A stretch of 64,000 bases of DNA from Curvularia sp. ZM96 (Eukaryota; Ascomycota; Dothideomycetes; Pleosporales; Pleosporaceae): positions 930,001 to 994,000 of the forward strand of contig JAJGBQ010000004.1 of NCBI GenBank assembly GCA_022457065.1, given 5' to 3'. Made by a program: the position numbers and the translations under genes. The notes beneath the pieces were generated by a model. The model ran no database searches and had not been told where the DNA came from. It was given only the letters and a program-made list of their open reading frames with translations. Position 1 is the stretch's first letter. Every line of letters starts with the position of its first letter. This document shows, in pieces, positions 46,479 to 58,011 of this stretch.

Positions 46479-49400
46479 GGTGAGGTCGACAGGTCGAAAG
46501 ATGGCTGGATAGTGTGGCAGGCAGGCAGATGCTATGTGGATGGCTGTGTGGGTGGGGTGGCTCAACCAGGATCGGATGTGGGCACGACAACAAGGTCGAG
46601 TTGATGGTCTCGGGACAGTTCGAGGGGTACGTCTAGCAACGACTTCGACTGTTAGGAGCAATTGGGGAGAGAGGAAGGGAGAGATGGGATGGGGGCGAGC
46701 CAAAGTATGTAAAGGAAGAGGGGGAAAAAAGTGGCGACTGTGCAGGGCGGACGGGCGGCGCACACGGTGACGGGGGAGCAGGCTCAGAGATGGGCCGAAA
46801 AACAACGGAGCTAGAGGCGCTCTGGTATCGGGATGACAGGGTTCGGACAGCAACAAGCCAGATGCAGCGCTGCGACGAGTGACGTGAGGCAGTGCGAGCG
46901 GGCTAACGATGGCGCGGATCCCAAGAGGGCTGCAGATTAGTGTCGACGGAAGGGTCTGATGCTAGGGTGGGAGCGATCGGAGGACCTGAGTGGCTTCGAT
47001 GGCCAGAGGTGTCTGAAAAGCGGGCCGGGAGTTTGGACTAGGATCAGCAGGCAGCGGATGCTAGCGGACGAGGCCTGGGACAATGCGACGACGGTGGAGA
47101 GCGTGCACATGGGCAAGCGGGAGGTCAAGCAACGGGGGAATTGGTGTCGAGACGGGGCGGCGATAGGCTGGCTGAGCAGGAGAGAAAGGCGTGTTATAGC
47201 GACGAGTGGGCGAAGAAGCAAAGGCCGAGCAGGGCCGTCGACTGCGCGGTGCCAGCAGGCGACAGCCAACAGCGGGCAGAGCCAACAAGCAGGCGTTCCC
47301 CAAAGCCAGCAGGGCCGGGCGGCCATGGCAGAGGGCAGCCAATCCGGCCCAGCTGGGGCGGGCGGTCTAATATCCGGCGCCTTGTGAGAGGGCGGTTCGG
47401 CGAGCTGGGTGGGCGGTGGTGGAGCAGGTCTAGGCCGGTGCCAGGACTGCACGCTGCGTATGCGCTGCCCTTGGCCCCCGCCAGGACGAGTCTTCACACG
47501 CAGTGCCAGCAGCAGCACGGCGGTCGCCCATGACGGCGGGCACGCACAAAGCACCGCAGGGCGCGCCGGCATGCGCGTTTCGGCGGCCGACGGCAACCCA
47601 GGGAATGTCCATGTGGGCGCCCAGCCAGCAGGGCGGAACAAAGCGGGCGGCAACCGAGATTTTCTTCTCTGCGTGTGCGTACATGATTCTGCTCGCAGTC
47701 AGTCAGTCACGGCGCCAGCGACGTGGCGGGCCAACGTACCTGACTATGCACCTGCTTGTTTGGTCGAGCACGACGCCGCCGAGACGTGCGCCGGCTGCTG
47801 TCGTGGGGGGTTGGCTATCAACAGATCGCGATCGATCGCGATCGCTCGAGGGGTGTACAAGGAGACAGGATGGGCAGCGCAGAGGCTGCCGCAAGCCGCT
47901 GGGCCAGCCGCCAGAGCACATGGCCGCACCCATTTTACCCGACCGCGAGTCGCCAAACCCGCTGTCCGTGACCTCCGGCGCGGAGGACAAGGCGCCCGGT
48001 AGCGAGCCCCGTCAGCGCTTGTACCGAGCGGGGAAAAGGCGCGACGCCCTCTGCCTCTGCCTGCGCCAACGTCCAGACACCGCGATCGCAGATAGCACGT
48101 ACATAACCACCTCCATCGTCCCGCGCCCTCAGGCCCTGCCAGCTCGCCATGGCACGGCCGCGTTGAGCATGCAGCCCAATCTCAGGGCCGGCCAACAAGG
48201 GCCGCCCTGGCTCAAGGTTGAGATGCGCAGATACGCGAGCCCCGGATCGGGACTAGTGCCGATCCGATCAAACTCCTGGGTTACTGTACGAGAACTCTGC
48301 TGCCAGCGCTGAGCTTGTGCACGCCGATCCTCCAATAGCCCACCCACTGTCCAGTCCAGTCCAGTTTGACACCGCAGCAACAGCACCACGTCGCCGATTA
48401 CAATACGTCCACCGCAGTGCGTGGACCGCCGGACGCTGTGCTCGTCCTGTAGCCGCTGCTGCTCAAGTTCCGACTCTCTATGCATGCTGACAGTTACCAG
48501 GAGAGACAAAAACCTACTCCACATTCTACTCCCTGCCGCCATGACCCTGGCACGCCACCCTGCCCTGAGGGTTCGCCATGTGCGCGATTGGCGAAATCTA
48601 AGATTGAATCTTGTTGTCCGCACGCCTGCCTTCGATTTGTCACTCGAAACATTATCCAGAAGCCTCGCAGCCACCGACGTCACATCGCGTGGCCCCTTCT
48701 CCCGCCCGCCTGTGCGCCCCGCCATGCACCGCCATTGCCAGATCGCCGGGGTGCTGCTAGCTGCTAGCTCCTGGCCTTGAGCCTGTCAAACCTCATCCGC
48801 CCCTCCCACCCATCGCTCCCCTTAGCTGCCAGGGAGCACATCCCCTCACATCCCCTCTCAGATCAGATGCAATATTTCCGTCGTAGATCCATCCTTCTCA
48901 TGACCCACAGCGGCTCAGCGTTACGCAACCTCGCCAATCTCGCATGGATGAGGTCACAGCTTTGCCAGGGAACCAACAACACACCGTGTTTTGCGCCCGA
49001 TGCAGGGCTCTCGATCCATCCTGGTCGTGGCAGATTCCTTTCTTCTTTCTTTTTCCTTCTGCTGCGCCCATTTTTCTCGGAAGAAGCCTCTACTCAAACA
49101 AGCCCCTCCGCATGCCACTTGGCGTCATGCCGTACGCTCTGCCGCCTCCGATACATGGCATTCTCTTTGCAAACCCGCGTTTCATCCAGCAGCGTAGCGT
49201 ATAGGTGTATCTGCTGTATATCTGCTGTGTAAGAGTGACATGTTGTGGCATCATACAGGGCCCTTCACCGCAATGGAACCGTGTCCAAGGTTGAGGCGCA
49301 CGGATGGATCCAGTAAAGGTTTAGCTGCATGATCTTGCATCTGGGCCGGCAACGACAGCCATTCCCTCTGGCCTCCGCGGGAGACGTTGCAAACATGCTC

Positions 49401-52400
49401 TCCACACAAGCCACCACATGGCATCGACATCTCTCTACACTGTTGCTTCTGTTCTTATGAAAAGAAGCATAAAGACACGACTCCACGCTACGCACAAGTT
49501 TCCAAGCGAATGAAAAGCAACATCAGCACCAATGCGGTAAGCAGAGCGCTGGCGTAGTACGGTACTACCCATGGCTTCCTTTAATCTCATCTCCCTGCAT
49601 CCCCCAGTCGTAGTGTTGGCACCCTTTACACACATCTTGCTGCGCTTGTACGCAGCCGACCATCTCAAAGTCAGACGCACAACATGCCGCTTATCTTTGT
49701 GTTGCCCGACTACCTCACTGCTCCTGGCGTATCAGACAAGTCTGCCCATGTCACGCCGACTCATTACGGATAAACATGTCGCCCACGTTTCCCACTATTC
49801 AACCCCTCTCCAATCCCTTTTCATTCTAATTCAAACCCAACAGGGACCCGGACAAGGTTCCATGTTCTCCTGACTGCAAGATGGTTGCGAAATAATGTTT
49901 GGGCCGGTCCTTCGGTGGTTTCGCGTAGAACACTCCGCGGGGCTTCTGGTACCTTGTCACCGTGCGGTCATCCGTCTGGTGCGGCGCTTTCACCCGACGC
50001 CCAATCAGATCACCTTACCCCAAGCCCCTCTTTTTGGGGTACTACCGTTCCCCTTCTGCGCATTTGATCCATTCAGCAGTCCCAGAATTCGCGTCATTAT
50101 TTAGAGCGGGGGAGAATTTCTTGGATATGCCGTATTCCCTAACCGTACCGTCCCACCTAGCCTCTTGCAACCCTGCGCAGCCACTGGCTCTCAACGGTGC
50201 GGAGCTAACTTCCTGAAGATCGCTTGTCGAATTACTGACATGCACGCATCCGTCTGAACCAGGATACTCGCACATACTAAGCGATTCGCATATCGGTATC
50301 TCAACGGTTTCCCGGTTAGCTTCTTTCTATGCTGCACTGCCAGGTTCCCATGTCGTTTACGTGGGTGTTCTGTCACGTTCGCCACAAGCATCTGCCCCAC
50401 TTTCGGCCTTAAGCCCATGCCTATCTCCTCCACTTGGAGAATGTCCCGATGTCCGCTCCATCACGGTTGCGCTTTGTGCCGACGTGAATTGTTGCGAAGC
50501 AGTCGGGCGAGATTGCTCATCAGCCAAGACAAGCCATATTCTTACTTTCACCTTGTCTGCCCTCGGAATCGCTCTTGATTGCGCCCGCCCAAGACTACCT
50601 GCATCGGGGTGAGCAACTCGCGTTGTGCGGAACGCGTATCCTTGGAAGCAGAAAAAAAAGGGACTACTGGATGAAGGCTTCCTTGCCCCTCTTGCGCGTA
50701 TACGAACGGGTGGGGCTTGCCAGTTCTTAGCCGTGACTAGCCACGCCAACAACGCTGCCGCACGACCCGACGGTATCTTTCAAGGCACGCTGCCCAAAAT
50801 CAAGAGGAATTCATCGGGGGCAGGACAATTACCAAGTTAATCAAAATCTAGATTTGGCAAGACAGGCGATCCAGGTAATCTCGAGACGGACACGTACAGT
50901 CGGTAACGAGGCGGGTTAGACGTCTGCGATTGGTCTTCCAAGCATGCCGTCTGACAAGGGCAGATAACAGCGACCGCGAGCACCGGAATATGTTCCACAA
51001 GGGCTTATTCGAACCAACCGCGTCGTGTTCTCAAACACTTTTTGTTGTCCAGTGGACGAATGAGGCGAGAGTATTAGCACCGACTCCTGCATGGCGTTTT
51101 CAAGTCGCTTGGCCTGCCTTCACCCAGATGCTCTTGCGGGATGCTTTGAATATCGACTGGGAGATGTCTGGAGCCACACGTATTCATGGGTACGGTAATG
51201 TACGGGTCCCCACCTGCGTATCTCACCTTGTGCGACAGACTGCTGGGTGTTCTCCTGCGCTCCTTTGACTCCCTAGCCTTGCTATTTCACTCTCCTCTTG
51301 CTACCAGACAGTGTATTCCGTGTAGCCTGATTCTACTTTTGTGTGTTTCAAGGATACCATGAGCACTGCTGCTCATTCTCAGGGCTTCCTCGACGAACTT
51401 TACGCAGTTCTCGCGTAGCTATCACATCTAGAATAAACATACTTGATCCCGGTTTTTGGAAGCCCTTTCGCTCTTCGGTTTGACACGGTACTTTTACAGC
51501 TTACAGTAAGATGAGTAAACAAGTCCTCTGTCTCTCAAACAGCTCTTCCACAACCCTGATTATCCAGCGTGCTCGCGACATAGCGGGGCTGAATATATCC
51601 AAATGCATTCAGCCCATTTCCTTACTTTCACATTTTGTCCGTTTGTCTACTCGCCAGGAACAGTTTCTCCCAAAATCGCCTATTAGAGCTCTTACGTCGT
51701 TAAATCAGTGCGTTCATCCTGTAACCCTGCGGCGTTGGTGGGTACGGCATCATCATTCTCATTTGCCAAGATACTAGATTTAATTCCCTAGCTACTTCGT
51801 CGACAATACTGCGCCGGTGGTTGTAGCACAGTCGTTACGGCATCATAGTTGATGAGTGGAGAGAAGCTGCGAGAGAGAGTTTTTACAGAGCTGGATGAGC
51901 CAGAGGGAGAAGAGATATGCGTTCGAGTAGGGAGTGGTGCTGATGATAAGAGTTACAAGGTAGGTAATGGCTTTTGTGATACCTGCTGAAGTACAGCATT
52001 CGTTCATTCATTCATGAATGATAGAGAGGCTGCGCCTTGGCTGCACAGCTCATCTCGCTGGCGCTGTTCAAGGCAAGTTTATCCCGCATGACACATCATC
52101 GGCTGTGTAAAAGTATTCTTCCGCAATATCCCATCACAATCTCGCAACCCCTCCTCTGCCTCCCAGTAGCATCTTGCCAAGAGCACTAGATGTTACATCT
52201 TCAAACCCGCGCTGGGTATACCAAAGGTTGCTCGAGCTATAGTGGTTGTTTGCTTAGATCTGATGTTAAGGAGGCTGCTCCTTTCTCTCTTTGTGCTTGG
52301 CTGGATCTGAGGAAGAGATGTATCGTGGGTATTTCATTTTTCCTTGGGTTGCTCGCGTTGTACTTGGCTGGATTTATGAATCTCGTTCTTTGGGGAAGGT

Positions 52401-54533
52401 TGTAGAGAACGCTTGTAGCGTTCAGCACTTTTCCCAGCACTATGTGAGATAAGTGCGTAGTGATTTGCAACCCACTCTAGACGTTATACTTCAGGATTTA
52501 GAGGAAGGGAATTGGTTCCCTCTGTTAACTTCTTACCATCCGATTGGTTATTTCTAGATGTCGTTTGTACCAAAACACTGCAGTTTGAGACTATAGTCTT
52601 CAAAAGTATACCTAGCTTTAGTTTGAGAACTATTGTCTATTTTCTTTTTGGAAGTTTGATTGCAAAGTGAATAGATGCAAGTTGTCCAGCTTTTACTCAT
52701 CGCTGACATATGATATAGACCTCTGCGAAATGTTAACATGGGTGTCTAGCTGTCATGTTACATGATATAGAAACCTCTCATTCCTATCCTGCTCATCCCC
52801 AATGTCATCTAGAATCTACAAAGCTGGTATCCCAGCTCCTTCAGTACGAAGTTCTCCATTGTTGCCGCGATTTACCTCGCATCCTCCCCGTCAGCGATAT
52901 CATACGTCAGTTCGTCTGGAGGCAACGTACGCATTCATTCCGACGCCATATATGAGTGAGAGTGTAACATTACGAGTTCTTCTCGTCCGGCTGCAAAGTT
53001 TTGCTTGATTGCGTAAACAGCTATCCTGCTTGTCATGTCTAATACTGCTAAGGTGTGAACTATACACTACTGAAAAGGTGTTTCTGTAAAAACGTTCTTC
53101 AAGAGTTCGAGGCGGAAGGTGGTATCCGGTCAGCGGATCATGAACAGGTTTCGGCGATGTGCATACTAAGAGGAACCAGTATTATGCATACCAGTGTAGA
53201 TATTTAAAAAACAATACCAAAGCCATAATGCTACTAATAGCTTTTAGATACTTCAATCACGAGAAAACACCGCATTGACTACCCTCGTAGTGTCTTGTCC
53301 TGATTCTAGCCTAGGTTAGTCATGACACGAGGCAGTCAATGTTGCACGCCTTTAGGATCAAGCGTCTCTGAACATACTTTGGCCGAAACATTACCTGAGC
53401 TTGAATTCATCTTTGAGTATCCTAATTCGAGATAATTTCGACATAACGTTACGTAAGATTGGTGCTCTCAAAGCAGTAAAACAAGGTGCTCGAGTAAGAT
53501 GACCCTGTGTAACCAGATAGACAGGGAAGACCCTGAATCGACGGGTTGCGTGAGATTGAGCTTGGATCAACCCATTTAAGGTACATTGAGAACATAATGA
53601 AGTAGGCGCAGGAGAGTTTATATATCTAGCGCTTTGTACGCAGTTGTTAAAGTAGTGCTTGCCTTTGGAATGTAAGTGACGAGCAATAGCTGCATGTCTT
53701 GGATACGCCGACACGATACGAGGGAACGGTATGTGTTTTTCTTTTTTTAAGAATTTCAAAAACTCGTATAGCAAGGGTCATGATGATATCCGTCGAGATC
53801 CTTAGCTGCCACGGATGGCTCATGATATCTGTGTGCACAGCCATGTCAGTGAATTAACCGGTTCCTGCCAGAGTATGCTGTTGGGCGCCTGCTTACAAAA
53901 CGAATATTATAAAATCTATGTTTGTTTCGTGTCTGCAAGTTAATAGCATCCTTCTCGATAGCATCGAATAACAATAAGCATGCCTTAACGTCTCAAAATT
54001 CTCTATCAAAGTTGCGGCTTGCTGTTACCAACATAAGAAGGGGATACAGCAAAAGATAAGTAAAAGGAGAAGAATAAAGCCTTTAATAACTAAGTAATAG
54101 ACCCTTATAGCTCATCAATTATCACTTACTTTATCAGTATAAGTATAAGTATAATATACAAGTTAGCTTCACGTTGCAGTATTCAGGAATGGCGCAATAT
54201 CTTCTTGACGGGGCTGCGCCTAGCACTGCTGCGGATGCATAAACCATCTCACAGCAAGTAATTACGTGCGTAATCAGGCTTATAATCCCGCTCATGGGTG
54301 GTAGCGAGCATGCCGGGAACCCTGCATTCAAAACGCGTTTTGATTAGCTCTTTCTTGAAAGGCGTCCATCCGGCGATAACATGGTTCAACTACGCACATG
54401 ACCTAGACCCACTTACTTGTTTCCGTTAGGTACCCCACAAAGAGCAAATTTTGTTCGCGTAATCGCTTTACCATGGAACCGTGTTTCTCAACTTCGTGTC
54501 ACACTACGTCTGCGCTATTTCATTGTTCTCAAG
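46479..54533. other. 8-kb gene-poor region
   Basis: No coding exon with family resemblance, no tRNA and no intact transposon ORF was found. The left part (46.5-49.2 kb) is G+C-rich with chance ORFs on both strands; the right part (about 51.3-54.4 kb) is A+T-richer, with short TpA-rich tracts such as 54030-54160, including (TATAAG)n at about 54138-54155. Small curiosities are a 20-bp palindrome at 47824-47843 and ATTC repeats around a hairpin at 51996-52021. Part of it must be the promoter of the regulator gene. Confidence 0.5.
47824..47843. repeat. 20-bp perfect palindrome (GATCGCGATC twice)
   Basis: The palindromic decamer GATCGCGATC occurs twice back to back, so the whole 20-mer is self-complementary. 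It lies in the G+C-rich non-coding part; role unknown. Confidence 0.8.
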
Positions 54534-55780
54534 ATGGCGGATCCAATTAGCGCAGCATCGGCCATTATTACGCTAGTCACCTTCGGTATTAAGTCGACCT
54601 CTACGCTGTATCAGACCTTCAAAGAGTTCAACAGTCATCACAAACATGTGCGAGAGCTGAAGGCAGAACTAGATGCGCTGAGTCTAGTGTTAGCGTCTCT
54701 ACACCAGGCTATCCTGGATAATGAGGCAGACTTCACACTTCTAAAACTTCCTCTTTTCAGGTGTGGAAGTGCTTGTATAGAGTTCAACATGATTGTGAAA
54801 GATGCCACTAAGCAATCTCATGGTTCTCTGGCAAGTTTTCGAGATTGGGCAAAACTGAAATATCTGGGTGACGACATCGAAGGGTTCAAAGCCCTACTGG
54901 CTGGATACAAGTCTACAATCACTATCGCTCTCTGTGATGCGAACTTGTAAGTGAACCCCCGCATTTCGCGAACAAGGCTAATCTTTTACATAACAGGCGA
55001 AAAACTACCATCACAGCCAAGGCACTTCATGACTATCAAGAGCTGATAGAAAACACCGTGTCGGATCTCGAAGATAGCCTACAGAGGATTGACAGCAAGC
55101 TACAAGATCTTGTCGTTGTTGGTTCAAGCCGTCATCAGACGAACTTCGACCAACAAAAAATCCAGCTCGAGCGTGATAGCATACAGAGATGTCTCGATAT
55201 ATGCGCCGAAATGTTATCGCATGTTGAGAAAGGGCAGTCCACTGTGTCTCAAAGCATGCTCACATTCCCACAAGAGTATAGCAGTCAGATCGACGTTGAC
55301 GGCTCTGCCAATTCAGCCCAACGAGCTACAATCACCGTCCTAGATGATTGTAAGGAGAGGCTTGCCTATACGTCGTCGCAGCTCAAGGTACATCTTACGG
55401 ACGTTCTTCGCCGTTTAGACGCTTTCCAGAACCAGACATTTGTCCAACCAGACTCCAACGAACAAGACAAAATGCGAGAAGAAATCAACAGCATTAAACA
55501 GAGCTTAGCAGTTTGCGCTAAAGCTTCTGAAGACGCATCCGCGGAGCGAGTCAATATGTTCGAGGAAGTGTCACTTGGAGAAGATGGTCACCAAGTCATT
55601 GTGTCAACAGTTGGGGATTTGATTAATGCTCGACGAGTTTCGGCTGGTGCAAGGTCTACACAGTTGCTAGGACAAATGTCCGATTCCACGCTTCAGACGA
55701 TTGGGCAGCGTCAAAGTCGTGTCAATTCGAAACAGAACCCTTTGCAGCAGGAAGACAATGCGTCGTCCTCTGGTGTCTAG
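54534..55780 (+). CDS. Stand-alone fungal STAND/NLR N-terminal-domain protein
   Basis: Exons 54534-54946 and 54997-55780 (50-nt intron) give 398 aa. It starts MADPISAASAIITLVTFGIK, continues KSTSTLYQTFKEFNSHHKHV and RELKAELDALSLVLASLHQA. This is the helical N-terminal domain found on many fungal NLR-like (STAND) proteins (PF17111, also in the 'azaphilone cluster protein L' annotation). Here no NACHT, NB-ARC, ankyrin or WD part follows; the rest is coiled coil (about 140-305). A Gly-punctuated C-terminal block follows: FEEVSLGEDGHQVIVSTVGD, then LINARRVSAGARSTQLLGQM. I recall this block recurring in such stand-alone proteins. The neighbourhood is gene-poor with repeats, as is common for fungal immunity-type genes. 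Role in signalling or cell death is inference. Confidence 0.8.
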
Positions 55781-56050
55781 CATCGTTCAATTCCTAGGAA
55801 AGATGATACAAGAGTGTATAGCCATACGGAATGAGATGCTTTCACAACGAAGACAAGCTGACTAGCTCTCTATGAAGCTTAAAGAAGTAGTTACTGATGA
55901 AAGGGTTCCGCTAGCAAGTATAGAAAGGGCGAGCAGTCGCAGTTGAATGCCGCCTTTAACGCCAATCAATGGGAGCAGTTGTTGCATAGCTTTCTTAGCA
56001 TGTCAGAACAACCGCCTGTTACAAGTAATAGCTAGAAGGATCTCACGCCT

Positions 56051-56443
56051 TGTTACGAACCTAAAGGAAGGAGGCACGGCGGTTAAATTAAGAAGCATTG
56101 ACAACTAGTCGACCTAGCTATATATAACGTAGGGGCTAGTATTGCATAACCTCCTTGGTCTATTATATAAGGAAGGGTCTTAGTATAACTACTAAGTACG
56201 TATTCTTACCCTATAATGTCCTATATAGTCCTACATTACCTTATACGCAGTACTTTATAGGATTGTATAAGATCTATAAGATATACGTGATATATTCTAT
56301 AGTAGTGTTCTACTAAGACTATAGGATGTATAGTTACTTATACGTTATTAGTTGTGTCCCTTTCTTTTAAAGAGGTCTTAGCATAGCTTTATCCTTCTTT
56401 GCTTTCTATATCTTGCGCTGTCCTCTCTGTCAGGTTCGTAACA
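56051..56443. mobile_element. Solo-LTR- or MITE-like relic, 393 bp, RIP-like composition
   Basis: Bounded by inverted ends TGTTACGAACC and GGTTCGTAACA (13 bp when one flanking base each side is added: TTGTTACGAACCT / AGGTTCGTAACAA). TG...CA ends fit an LTR. The inside, above all 56110-56350, is extremely TpA-rich (TATATA, CTATAG, CTTATA strings), as after repeat-induced point mutation. No target-site duplication is visible and no internal ORF exists. Confidence 0.6.
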
Positions 56444-56914
56444 ATACCTTTCGTTTCAACTACCCGCAAGCCTAGGTTGGCCAACAACTATGAGCAGTCC
56501 CAGGACGCCGGCGGCGTTGGCCCATGCACCAGATCGTCGCAGCGGATTCCGCACTGGTAACCAGCATTTCGATAATGTACTCGGCGCTCCAATATTTCCC
56601 GCTTGTTCGGCTCCCAGACAATCGCCGGTGGTAGTACGAAATGTGACGACTGCAACACCAGGTGCTGCACAGACAGAGGCCAAGGTGGGATTGCGTATCA
56701 ATCACTTCAGGAACCGGATAGTCTCTTGCCGAGATCAAGGAAACCGATTATCGATTCCAGAAACAAAGTGCCGTCGTAGTTGGCAAGGCAGAGGTCGCGA
56801 TATGGGTCCCAATACTGGCATGTACGATTACGATACCCGCTTTATCGATTTCCAGTAATATCATCTCTCCTACAATTGGTGAAACTGGAAAATAGTATCC
56901 TACTAAAACCACCC

Positions 56915-57025
56915 CTTTTACAAGTAGCTGTAGTAGTCATAGTTACTTATTATTTAACATGTTCCCAGCCTCTACGACTCTACTTTTAAAATTAGCTGTA
57001 GTTGCCACAGTTGACTTTTACTGTG
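56915..57025 (+). repeat. Short dimeric repeat, left copy
   Basis: About 111 bp, built of two related halves, each with the core TAGCTGTAGTNGYCAYAGTT. It matches the reverse complement of 58281-58394 along its length, with differences mostly C/T or A/G. Confidence 0.7.
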
Positions 57026-57426
57026 CTGATAGCGTAGGCGAGCTCGGTTTGATTTTCCGGTTTTATCGATTTCCAGCAATACCATCTACCTTGCCTAAAA
57101 AAAGATGTACCACCTGACACCAAGGCGCGCCACCCCACTCACGCTTGCTCTATTCACTCTCACTTTCCCTGCTTTTCTGGCCACGGACGGCACCGTTTAT
57201 TGCCTGCCGCCTGCCGTCGGGCCTAATGCTTTTCGGTAACTGCAAACGGCCGCCAGCCTTGCAATAAACAATACTTCTGCCCCCTCCGCCTGTTTGCTTT
57301 CCTTCACAACAACCAACATCACCAGGTTATCTCTGCAGCTGCATCAATTCAACCCGAGCATATTTCCCGCGCCAGTGCTACCCCAATCCCATTTTCAACA
57401 CCCCGAACATATCCACTGCGGCCACC

Positions 57427-58011
57427 ATGTTCGGCTTCAAGGTACTTGCGATTGTCGCCATGGCGCTGGCTGTCGCCGCTCACGAGAGTAAGTAACAACA
57501 TCGCACCCGATTCATTGTATACCTAACAAGCTAACACATCCTCCAAGCAACCTGCCCTGTGCCCACGACCGTCACCATCACCGTTACGCAGTCCATCACC
57601 AAGCCAGGACCTGCTCCTACGCCATCGGACTCGTATGCAGCTCCTCCTCCTGCTGAATCGGGTGTAGCGCCGCCTGCAAGCAGCGCTGTCGTTGTCACTA
57701 GCGCCATGACGCCTCAAGAGCCCATGCCTACTTCAGATGCTGCGCCCTCTGCCCCGGCTTCTTCGGGCATGGCTCCATCTGCGCCGCTCGAAACGCCGCC
57801 CGCTGCGGGCACTACTGCCGTACCGGTCGTCGTGCCGTCTGCTACTCCAAGCGTTTCTCCCTCTCCAAGTGTCGAGGCTCCCTCTGCATCTGCCCCCCCG
57901 GCTACGAGTTCCACGTCCGAGTTCATCAACGTCGCTGCTCTTCCGACGCCTCTGGCTGGTATGGGCTCGCTGTTCGCTATTGGTGCCGCAGCCCTAGCTG
58001 CCGTCGTCTAA
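57427..58011 (+). CDS. Small GPI-anchored Ser/Pro/Ala-rich cell-wall protein
   Basis: Exons 57427-57487 and 57548-58011 (60-nt intron) give 174 aa. The signal peptide MFGFKVLAIVAMALAVAAH is followed by TTCPVPTTVTITVTQSITK with a single mature Cys, then about 120 residues of Pro/Ser/Ala/Val low complexity, likely O-glycosylated. The C-terminal 20 residues are hydrophobic (MGSLFAIGAAALAAVV) behind small residues, as in a GPI-attachment signal. ACCATGT gives a fair start context. There is no enzymatic domain; the protein is probably a structural wall or surface component. It lies between two inverted copies of a short repeat, a setting where such genes often vary between strains. Confidence 0.82.

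Larger units (their letters stand above)
55781..57426. other. Repeat-rich intergenic region
   Basis: Contains the LTR-like relic 56051-56443, a repeat copy at 56915-57025 flanked by a 26-bp direct repeat (56841-56866 and 57062-57087), and overlapping ORFs on both strands at 56456-56858 of no recognised family. The right end is the promoter and 5' leader of the GPI-protein gene. Confidence 0.5.

Noticed and set aside
46937..48312. ORFs of up to 269 codons on both strands
   Set aside because: Same G+C effect; overlapping in several frames at once, with no family resemblance.
53391..53774. 127-codon minus-strand ORF in the A+T-rich region
   Set aside because: No recognised motif, and the first codon is not preceded by a fair start context. 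It could be a relic but cannot be supported.
54331..54342. AAAACGCGTTTT palindrome containing an MCB core
   Set aside because: It lies about 200 bp upstream of the NLR-type gene, with no reason to expect S-phase control. A single six-base core in A+T-rich DNA is weak evidence.
56456..56858. Opposing ORFs beside the LTR-like relic
   Set aside because: Both strands are open for about 80-120 codons with no family match; neither can be preferred, so no CDS is called.
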